DNA of 64,000 nt, taken from NCBI RefSeq assembly GCF_009768885.1, contig NZ_WSQA01000007.1, positions 151,448 through 215,447 of the forward strand, written 5' to 3'. The position numbers and the translations under genes were made by a program. This stretch comes from Sphingobacterium humi. GTDB taxonomy: Bacteria > Bacteroidota > Bacteroidia > Sphingobacteriales > Sphingobacteriaceae. Under the pieces are notes generated by a model that saw only the letters and a list, made by a program, of their open reading frames with translations, was not told the origin of the DNA and ran no database searches. This document shows, piece by piece, positions 58,801-64,000 of the stretch. The stretch's first letter is position 1. The number at the start of each line of letters is the position of its first letter.

Positions 58801-58890
58801 CCTTCGATCTTCGACATGAGCGCTGGAAAACACCTTGCTGACTCTGCAAAACCAGAGCCTAAAAAGCAAGCTAAAGTAGTAACTCCTTAA
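55876..58890 (+). CDS. secDF: Protein translocase SecDF (fused)
   Basis: 1004 residues: SecD and SecF joined in one chain, as usual in Bacteroidota. The N-terminal membrane helix precedes the first periplasmic region (GLDLKGGMNVTMEISLNELV, RTRIDKFGVASPNIQIQQGT, ILIELPGV). The SecD membrane part has GTAVDANVLIYERMREEL. The SecF half starts with YGVDFQGGRTYTVKFDQAVS and has YSVNDTVVVFDRLREYLAK and LSRTVITSLTVIFVLAVLF. It uses the proton gradient to help the Sec channel. A long, low-complexity insert rich in Ala, Thr and Asn lies at about 250-310. Confidence 0.97.
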   Translation: MQSKGLIKFLVIVVSLACLYSLSFTFVTRKVENDAAAYAKGDMEKEKAYLDSMASEEVYNLGIAKFTYREAKANEIALGLDLKGGMNVTMEISLNELVANLANNSKDANFNKALNNAVVKSKTSNTSFIDLFLDEYKATGSGTPIASFFATKDNASSIQATSSEGDVRNFLNKEADNAIQNSYKVLRTRIDKFGVASPNIQIQQGTNRILIELPGVNDEERVRKLLQGSAKLEFFETYNNTQIYALLENINGTLANSLKGEKPAVAADTTTKAIADTTAKEENLLANLSAGKTDSAKDTTQTVANATALANNPLFAVLSPSFYQAENGQTQLIPGATVGYANLKDTAKINQYFARPEVKSIIPANLKLLWAVKPETRTPNILALFAIKTSGPDNAAVMTGDVITDARDGFDQNNKPIVSMEMNAEGARQWRRVTAQAAQNRDAIAIVLDNVVYSAPGVNEEIPNGNSQISGNFSIEDTKDLANVLKAGRLPTTAKIVEEAVVGPSLGQVAIDSGVNSSIIGIIVVMMFMIAYYNRAGIAANIAVIFNVFFLMGILASLNAVLTLPGIAGIVLTMGTAVDANVLIYERMREELSLGKSMRQVVSDGYKHALPSILDSQITTFLVGVILFFTGSGPIQGFATTLMIGIITSLFTAIFITRLIFEYMLSKEMKITVSFPWSDHTMKNANFPFIKKRKVYYIISLIAIVISLGAILTKGFSYGVDFQGGRTYTVKFDQAVSAETVRENLDNIFGTTTEVKTFGSESQLRVTTSYHIEDTNDEADKEVLAKLNEGLSKVQGNNYEILSQQKVGPTIASDIRDRAIYASILSIVVIAAYILIRFRKWQYSAGAAIATVHDAIILLGLFSILDGIVPFSLDIDQHFVAAILTVLGYSVNDTVVVFDRLREYLAKPNAHQESMDSTINKAINSTLSRTVITSLTVIFVLAVLFVFGGEVIRGFSFAILIGIVVATYSSIFLAAPSIFDMSAGKHLADSAKPEPKKQAKVVTP

Positions 58891-58909
58891 TATCAAGTTA
58901 TAATTGACA

Positions 58910-58945
58910 GGAAGCCCCGGATGTAAATTCGGGGCTTTCTTTTTG
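58910..58945 (+). terminator. Terminator of secDF
   Basis: GAAGCCCCG (58911-58919) pairs with CGGGGCTTT (58930-58938, one G-T pair) around a 10-base loop and is followed by a T-rich run. It starts 20 bases after the secDF stop. Confidence 0.85.
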
Positions 58946-59064
58946 GCTATGCAACAAGGCTAAGTCAGTGGAATGTCTTAAATAGAACTTGCGGAAAGAT
59001 CATCTGGATAGGGAGCGGATGAATCATGCAATTTTTTGTACTTTTACAGTTTACAAAAACAGAT

Positions 59065-59706
59065 ATGAAAACAAAGTTCTTAATTCCTATCCTATCGATA
59101 TCCCTAAGTACCGCTTTTGTGGCTTGTAATAACAGCCCGAAATCAGAGCAGACACACGAACATAGCGCTGAAGATCATGCTGGCCATGCCCATGCAGGTG
59201 GTCATGATCATAGCCATGGCACAGAACAAGCGACTACAGCTCCTTCCACTGCAGCTCCGGCAACTCCGAATACAGTAAAAGCTGCAGCTTTAGCTATTCC
59301 TGAGTTTAATTTCTACAAAGTAAAGTCTGGAATCTCCTTCAGCAAATCAGATATCCCGGCAGGAAAGAATACCGTTTTTGTATTATTCGACCCTTCTTGC
59401 GGGCATTGCCAGCATGAAACTACAGCCTTGGCCAAAAACTACAGCAAAGTGAAAGACATCAATATCTATTACGTGTCTATGAACGACCCGGCGTTGATGG
59501 CCAACTTCTTTAGCTCCTTCGGCAAAGAATTGGAAGGAAAACCTAATGTAGAGATGCTGTACGATAGAAACCAGGACTTCATCCAGAAGTTCCATGTGCC
59601 AGCAAAGTTCCCAGCAAACTACGTATATGGTGCTGATGGCGCCTTAAAAACCTATTGGGAAGGCGAGAAAAATATTGATGAAGTGATTGCCGCATTTACC
59701 AAATAA
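59065..59706 (+). CDS. Thioredoxin-fold lipoprotein with His-rich N-terminal segment
   Basis: Start chosen at 59065 (MKTKFLIPILSISLSTAFVA) to give a lipobox FVAC (Cys21); an upstream ATG at 59026 spoils the signal. 213 residues. Residues 31-52 are rich in His (HEHSAEDHAGHAHAGGHDHS), a probable metal-binding stretch. The thioredoxin fold follows with CGHC at 112-115 in FVLFDPSCGHCQHETTALAK. It resembles TlpA/ResA-type thiol proteins with periplasmic location. Its stop overlaps the gapA start (TAATG), an odd coupling of a thiol lipoprotein to a glycolytic gene. Confidence 0.85.
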   Translation: MKTKFLIPILSISLSTAFVACNNSPKSEQTHEHSAEDHAGHAHAGGHDHSHGTEQATTAPSTAAPATPNTVKAAALAIPEFNFYKVKSGISFSKSDIPAGKNTVFVLFDPSCGHCQHETTALAKNYSKVKDINIYYVSMNDPALMANFFSSFGKELEGKPNVEMLYDRNQDFIQKFHVPAKFPANYVYGADGALKTYWEGEKNIDEVIAAFTK

Positions 59707-60704
59707 TGAGAATTGCCATAAACGGATTTGGCCGTATCGGCCGCCACACCCTACGCAATTTATTGAACAGGAACCTCGCTGACGTTGAAGTCGTTGCTAT
59801 CAACGATTTGGCGGATAGCAAAACCTTGGCCCATCTTTTTAAGTACGATTCAGTACATGGCCCTGTAAATCGTGAAGTTAGTGCCGATGAACAACATTTG
59901 TATATCGATGGTAAAGCGATCAAGATTTGTAATGAGAAGTCGCCAGCCGCACTCCCATGGGCCGCGTTAGGCATTGATCTGGTCATCGAATCGACCGGGC
60001 ACTTTGTGAAAAAAGAAGGAGCTGAACAGCATCTTCAAGCCGGTGCTAAGCAGGTCATTATTTCGGCACCCTCTCCGGATAAGGAAATACCAACGGTGGT
60101 ATTGGGTATCAATGATCATGACTTTGACTGGTCTACTCCTATCTTTTCCAACGCTTCCTGCACGACAAATAACGTAGCGCCACTTATTAAGATATTAGAT
60201 GATAACTGGGAGATTCAAGATGGTTATATCACCACCGTCCATTCCATGACGGGGGATCAGAACCTTCATGATGCGCCACACCGTGATCTACGTCGATCTA
60301 GAGCGGCATCAGCTTCCATTATCCCGACAACCACTGGGGCGGCCAAAGCCATCACCAATGTTTTTAAACATTTGGAAGGCAAGCTGGGTGGTGCTGGTAT
60401 TCGTGTACCCGTATTAAACGGATCGCTTACCGACTTCACCTGCACCTTAGCCAAGCAAACTACGGTAGCCGAAATCAATGCAAAGTTCAAGGAAGCTGCC
60501 GCAGGAGATCTGAAGCAAGTGATGTATTATACGGAAGATCCTATTGTTTCCGTTGATATTATCAATAATCCTTATTCCTGTGTATTCGATTCGCAGCTCA
60601 CCAGTATTGTTGGTGGTTTGGTAAAAGTGGTAGGCTGGTACGACAATGAATTCGGATACTCCAACCGCCTTGTAGACCTTATTGAAATCGTATCCCGCCG
60701 ATGA
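59706..60704 (+). CDS. gapA: Glyceraldehyde-3-phosphate dehydrogenase, type I
   Basis: 332 residues. NAD-binding INGFGRIGRHTLRNLL, catalytic Cys152 in SNASCTTNNVAP, GAAKAITNVFKHLEGKLGG and WYDNEFGYSNRLVDL. It oxidises glyceraldehyde-3-phosphate in glycolysis or works in reverse. It is translationally coupled to the thioredoxin-like gene before it (TAATG) and to the GNAT gene after it (ATGA). The missing independent promoter suggests this may be a second gap gene rather than the main glycolytic one. Confidence 0.95.
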   Translation: MRIAINGFGRIGRHTLRNLLNRNLADVEVVAINDLADSKTLAHLFKYDSVHGPVNREVSADEQHLYIDGKAIKICNEKSPAALPWAALGIDLVIESTGHFVKKEGAEQHLQAGAKQVIISAPSPDKEIPTVVLGINDHDFDWSTPIFSNASCTTNNVAPLIKILDDNWEIQDGYITTVHSMTGDQNLHDAPHRDLRRSRAASASIIPTTTGAAKAITNVFKHLEGKLGGAGIRVPVLNGSLTDFTCTLAKQTTVAEINAKFKEAAAGDLKQVMYYTEDPIVSVDIINNPYSCVFDSQLTSIVGGLVKVVGWYDNEFGYSNRLVDLIEIVSRR

Positions 60705-61135
60705 TTCGTTTTATCCATACGAAAGATACCCTCGCCTTACGCAGTTTAGTGCTGCGTAATGGCTTAGCAGAACAAGACTGCATCAATCCTCAAGATGACC
60801 TTCCAGATACCTTCCACCTAGGCTATTACAACGAAGAGGGCAAACTGGTCTGCATCTTGACTTGCCAGCATGAGCAGCATCCTAAATTACCCCATGATGG
60901 CTATCGATTACGCGGGATGGCAACCCATCCGGATGCGCGCCGAAAAGGCTATGCCCGGGAACTGCTGCTTGCAGCCATGGAGCATATCAAAACCCAATTG
61001 CAAATCCCTTACCTCTGGTTTAACGCCAGGGCGATAGCCTATCCGTTTTACGAAAGCTTAGGATTTGAATACATGTCAGATGAGTTTGACATTCCCGGCA
61101 TTGGTCCGCATAAGGAAATGTTTAAGCTGCTGTAA
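60701..61135 (+). CDS. GNAT N-acetyltransferase (ElaA-like)
   Basis: 144 residues. The acetyl-CoA motif is RLRGMATHPDARRKGYAREL; further on WFNARAIAYPFYESLGFEYM. The acceptor substrate is unknown. It overlaps gapA by 4 bases and closes a three-gene transcript with the thioredoxin-like lipoprotein and gapA. It ends 29 bases from the convergent DUF2400 gene. Confidence 0.85.
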   Translation: MIRFIHTKDTLALRSLVLRNGLAEQDCINPQDDLPDTFHLGYYNEEGKLVCILTCQHEQHPKLPHDGYRLRGMATHPDARRKGYARELLLAAMEHIKTQLQIPYLWFNARAIAYPFYESLGFEYMSDEFDIPGIGPHKEMFKLL

Positions 61136-61164
61136 GAAAGCAAGCACTTAGCTTGGCAAACGAA

Positions 61165-61938
61165 TTACATCTCCCCGATTACGCCTAAGCCAAATAAAGC
61201 AAAATCATATTTCACCGGATCTTGCGGATCGAGTAAGCGAAGGTTTTCGGTTAGTTCAAGTGCCGTGTTCCAGTCGACCTTATCGCGTTGAATCAGTCCG
61301 AACTTGCGCGCTACACGCTCCACATGCACGTCGCAAGGACAAATCAGGTCTTTGGGCTGTAAGCGCGTCCACAAGCCAAAATCTACCCCGGCATCATCCT
61401 TTCGTACCATCCAGCGTAAAAACATGTTCAATCGCTTACAAGACGATTTCTGCAGGGGCGAACTGACATGCTTTCTCGTCCGGATAGGATAATCGGGCAA
61501 GGAGAAAAAGTAGCTCCGGAACCCGATCAGGGCTTGTTCTACCTTATTCCGCTCCTCGCTGAAGCTTCCTTGCAGAAAGGCATCTTCCAAGGACGTATAA
61601 TGCTGATAATGCTGTTTAAAAAAAGACATAAAATACAGGAGATCCGTATCGTTAAAGGTGCGGTGTTTAAAGCCCAGTAAGCTTTTCAGGTCCTCCTCTT
61701 CATGGTTCAGCACAAAATCATAAGGCGCATTATCCATACGCTCTGCCAGCTCGATACACTTATTGATAATGGTTTTGCGCTGCCCCCAAGCCAGGATACT
61801 GGCGAAGAAACCCATAATCTCGATATCCTGCTGCTGGCTAAAGCGATGCGGAATACTCACCGGATCGAGGGGGATAAAGTCAGGCGTATTAAATTCAGCT
61901 ACTTTTTTATCCAAGAAATCTTTTAGCGAAAGCTCCAT
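61165..61938 (-). CDS. TIGR02757-family (DUF2400) protein
   Basis: 257 residues. Family stretches are IPHRFSQQQDIEIMGFFASI, LAWGQRKTIINKCIELAERM, KRLNMFLRWMVRKDDAGVDF and CDVHVERVARKFGLIQRDKV. The helical layout with a late conserved Asp-Val-His recalls HhH-GPD DNA glycosylases, to which this family is distantly related; the actual function is unproven. It lies downstream of obg but behind a terminator, so it is probably expressed separately. Confidence 0.85.
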   Translation of the reverse strand: MELSLKDFLDKKVAEFNTPDFIPLDPVSIPHRFSQQQDIEIMGFFASILAWGQRKTIINKCIELAERMDNAPYDFVLNHEEEDLKSLLGFKHRTFNDTDLLYFMSFFKQHYQHYTSLEDAFLQGSFSEERNKVEQALIGFRSYFFSLPDYPIRTRKHVSSPLQKSSCKRLNMFLRWMVRKDDAGVDFGLWTRLQPKDLICPCDVHVERVARKFGLIQRDKVDWNTALELTENLRLLDPQDPVKYDFALFGLGVIGEM

Positions 61939-61952
61939 GGTTTTAATTTACA

Positions 61953-61976
61953 TAAAAAAAGCAACCGAAGTTGCTT
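61953..61976 (-). terminator. Terminator of obg
   Basis: On the minus strand AGCAAC-TTCG-GTTGCT (61960-61975) is a hairpin with a very stable TTCG tetraloop followed by TTTTTTT. It begins within 10 bases of the obg stop. Confidence 0.92.
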
Positions 61977-61981
61977 ATATT

Positions 61982-62980
61982 TTATTTGTTGATTTCTTTC
62001 CAGATGAGGTCCTTCAATGGCTGTATGTTTTTACCCGATACAGAAGAGATAAAGAGGTAAGGAATATCGTTCGGCACTTGCAACGCCATCTCCTGCTCCA
62101 ATTCCTCATCCAACATATCCGATTTGGTAATGGCCAGCAACTTGGGTTTGTCCAGCAATTCCGGATTGTAAGCGGTAAGCTCGTTCAACAGAATTTCGTA
62201 CTCCTCCGTAATCGTCCGATCGGTATCCGCAGGCACCATAAATAGCAATACCGAGTTACGTTCGATATGACGTAAAAAGCGATGCCCTAAACCACGACCT
62301 TCTGAGGCTCCCTCGATAATCCCCGGAATATCAGCCATCACAAAGGATTTATTATCTCGATAGCTAACAATCCCCAGATTAGGTACCAGTGTAGTAAATG
62401 GATAATCGGCGATTTCCGGTTTTGCGGCAGAAACTACCGACAGTAAAGTTGATTTTCCGGCGTTCGGAAACCCTACCAAACCAACATCTGCCAATACCTT
62501 CAGTTCCAGGATCACCCATTGCTCACGCCCCGGCATTCCCGGTTGAGCAAAGCGCGGCGTTTGTACGGTTGACGATTTAAAGTGCCAGTTTCCTAAGCCA
62601 CCACGACCACCCGGAGTAAGAATTTTAGTTTCGCCATCCTCGGTAATCTCGAATAGCACCTCGCCGGTTTCGGCATCCTTGGCCACGGTACCCAGGGGCA
62701 CCTCCAAGATATCATCCTTTCCGTTTGCTCCAGTACAAAGAGCACTGCCACCTGGCAGTCCATTTTCAGCAATAATATGCTTACGGTATTTCAGGTGCAA
62801 TAGTGTCCAGTGCTGGGTAGACCCTTTTAAAATAATATGTCCACCACGGCCACCGTCGCCCCCATCGGGGCCACCCTTTGCCGTGAATTTATCACGATGC
62901 AAATGCGCCGATCCGGCACCTCCATGCCCAGAACGACAGCAAACCTTCACATAATCTACGAAATTAGACCCCTGCGCCAT
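61982..62980 (-). CDS. obgE: GTPase Obg (CgtA)
   Basis: 332 residues. The Gly-rich Obg domain covers 1-158 ([37 protein letters not shown]). The G domain follows: P-loop [12 protein letters not shown], switch [22 protein letters not shown] and the TKSD base-recognition motif. The variable C-terminal OCT domain is absent, as usual in Bacteroidota. It acts in ribosome assembly and stress control. It lies 20 bases after adk on the same strand, so they are likely one unit. Confidence 0.96.
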   Translation of the reverse strand: MAQGSNFVDYVKVCCRSGHGGAGSAHLHRDKFTAKGGPDGGDGGRGGHIILKGSTQHWTLLHLKYRKHIIAENGLPGGSALCTGANGKDDILEVPLGTVAKDAETGEVLFEITEDGETKILTPGGRGGLGNWHFKSSTVQTPRFAQPGMPGREQWVILELKVLADVGLVGFPNAGKSTLLSVVSAAKPEIADYPFTTLVPNLGIVSYRDNKSFVMADIPGIIEGASEGRGLGHRFLRHIERNSVLLFMVPADTDRTITEEYEILLNELTAYNPELLDKPKLLAITKSDMLDEELEQEMALQVPNDIPYLFISSVSGKNIQPLKDLIWKEINK

Positions 62981-63000
62981 TAATCCTCCAAAAAATAATA

Positions 63001-63570
63001 TTAATAACGATCGATTACTGCTGATAGATCAGTAAAGATAGTTTCGATTTCTCCGATGCCATTCACCTTGCTCAATTTTCCTTGCGCTTCATAATAAGGC
63101 AATACATGGATGGTTTTTCCGAAATACTCTTCGATACGTTTTTTCAGTTTATCTGCGGCATCGTCTGCGCGTCCGGAAATTTCCTGACGTTTAGCGATAC
63201 GCTGTGTTAATTCTTCTTCATTCACATCAAGGGCAATAACGCCGGTGATGGATGTATTATTGGCTTCTAAGAAAGCATCCAAAGCCTCAGCTTGCGCTAC
63301 AGTACGAGGGAAACCGTCGAAAATAAAGCCTTTTGCATCAGGATTTTGTTTAATTTCCTCTTCCAACATCGCAATGGTGATAGAATCTGGAACTAAATTC
63401 CCATCGGCAATGATTTGACTCACTTGTTTTCCTAAATCACTCTGATTTTTAATATGTGCCCGAAAGATATCACCTGTAGAAACATGGTGTAATCCATATT
63501 TTTCGATCAATTTAGCTGATTGAGTACCTTTTCCTGCTCCTGGAGGTCCGAATAATACAAGGTTTAGCAT
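63001..63570 (-). CDS. adk: Adenylate kinase
   Basis: 189 residues. P-loop [11 protein letters not shown], the AMP-binding region [12 protein letters not shown] and [17 protein letters not shown]. It is the short form without the 25- to 30-residue LID insertion and without zinc Cys. It balances ATP, ADP and AMP. Followed by obg at 20 bases. Confidence 0.96.
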   Translation of the reverse strand: MLNLVLFGPPGAGKGTQSAKLIEKYGLHHVSTGDIFRAHIKNQSDLGKQVSQIIADGNLVPDSITIAMLEEEIKQNPDAKGFIFDGFPRTVAQAEALDAFLEANNTSITGVIALDVNEEELTQRIAKRQEISGRADDAADKLKKRIEEYFGKTIHVLPYYEAQGKLSKVNGIGEIETIFTDLSAVIDRY

Positions 63571-63607
63571 AGTTTGTTGTTATTTTTATTTTTCAAGATA
63601 AAAAATA

Positions 63608-63637
63608 AAAGCCTAATTCCGATAAAGAATTAGGCTA
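63608..63637. terminator. Terminator between adk and tRNA-Arg
   Basis: AGCCTAATTC pairs with GAATTAGGCT around a 7-base loop with A/T-runs on both sides, so it can work on either strand. On the minus strand it lies just after the tRNA 3' end and before adk. Confidence 0.8.
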
Positions 63638-63647
63638 TTTTTTTCTG

Positions 63648-63721
63648 TGCGCTCAAAGGGAGTCGAACCCCTAACCTTCTGATCCGTAGTCAGATGCTCT
63701 ATCCAATTAAGCTATGAGCGC
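63648..63721 (-). tRNA. tRNA-Arg (ACG)
   Basis: 74 bases. Acceptor stem GCGCTCA/TGAGCGC, D-arm with GGATAGAGC, anticodon arm TCTGA-CTACGGA-TCAGA with anticodon ACG, T-arm AGGGG-TTCGACT-CCCT-type, discriminator A. CCA is not encoded. The wobble A is normally deaminated to inosine by TadA to read CGU, CGC and CGA. Confidence 0.95.
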
Positions 63722-63869
63722 GGCAACCATTACTTCACGACATACGCCCTTTCTGTTTTGGTGATGCAAATATACGGAAATTATCAGCCTAGCAAAACTT
63801 TTTTTTACATTTTGAGCTAAGTACCATGATTTTGAGCCCGATAGTTTTTCCTAGCCTAGGCTGTTGCAT

Positions 63870-64000
63870 TCCGCGGATCATACCGAAAGTTTGGGGGGTA
63901 ATAATTTTTAAGCATACAATTTCATCACCCGATATAAGAAAAAGGTAGTATCTCTAACTCCTCGAAATACACTTCTAAAAGCCTTAAGTTTTGCATTGAA
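63870..64000 (-). mobile_element. 3' end of an insertion sequence, probably ISL3 family (cut by window)
   Basis: The minus-strand frame from 64000 to TAA at 63908 gives 30 residues including FNAKLKAFRSVFRGVRDTTF and FFLYRVMKLYA, the C-terminus I recognise from Bacteroidota ISL3-type (ISAon1-like) transposases. Beyond the stop, GATCATACCGAAAGTTTGGG with more G residues (from about 63877) looks like the terminal inverted repeat. The outer boundary lies near 63870. The stretch 63722-63870 between the tRNA and this end holds no gene. The rest of the element is outside the window. Confidence 0.6.

Overview
The window reads as chromosome of a Bacteroidota bacterium, most likely family Sphingobacteriaceae (Sphingobacterium/Pedobacter-like). 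Support comes from two SusC/SusD pairs, an ECF sigma/FecR pair feeding an STN-type SusC, a fused SecDF, a THX ribosomal protein, TAnnTTTG-type -7 promoter boxes and little use of Shine-Dalgarno sites. The genus call is inference; no rRNA is present.

Layout. (1) 1-12745, minus strand: one long import island read sigma factor > FecR anti-sigma > SusC > SusD > HExxH lipoprotein > two DUF4302-type lipoproteins > a second TonB receptor cut by the window edge. It looks like a self-sensing system for binding, trimming and importing an unknown ligand. (2) 12957-17868, minus: a double-glycine export cassette with TolC, a C39-peptidase ABC transporter, HlyD and, ahead of them, a 55-codon gene for a GG-leader peptide, the likely cargo. 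(3) 18253-22103: a carboxypeptidase-regulatory-like protein, a ChaA-type antiporter, a Crp/Fnr regulator and a Cys-rich lipoprotein. (4) 22213-28298, plus: a TPP riboswitch and the thiamine operon thiS-thiC-thiE-like-thiE-thiG-thiH-thiF, ending in a strong terminator. (5) 28439-32232: a long inverted repeat, a soluble slipin, a structured RNA containing what looks like a circularly permuted tRNA mimic, a divergent WYL regulator with palindromic operators, and a GNAT enzyme. (6) 32236-39369: M1 peptidase, HupE/UreJ protein, DUF6702-like protein, AraC regulator, PEP carboxykinase and CrcB. (7) 40045-44893: a second SusC/SusD pair. (8) 44915-52596: a complete non-phosphorylative L-fucose pathway (FucP, mutarotase, dehydrogenase, lactonase, UxaA-type dehydratase, second dehydrogenase, FAH-family hydrolase) with a divergent AraC regulator. 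(9) 52829-63721: housekeeping genes (THX, guaB, secDF, gapA, obg, adk, tRNA-Arg). (10) The last about 130 bases are the 3' end of an insertion sequence, probably ISL3 family.

Three places stand out. The first is the WYL / tRNA-like RNA / slipin locus, where two matching palindromes sit on the -33 regions of two divergent promoters. The second is the GG-peptide exporter with its small cargo gene. The third is the thiamine leader, where alternative pairings connecting the TPP aptamer to the thiS start codon can be read directly from the sequence. Functions are inferred from sequence features alone; nothing was searched against databases.
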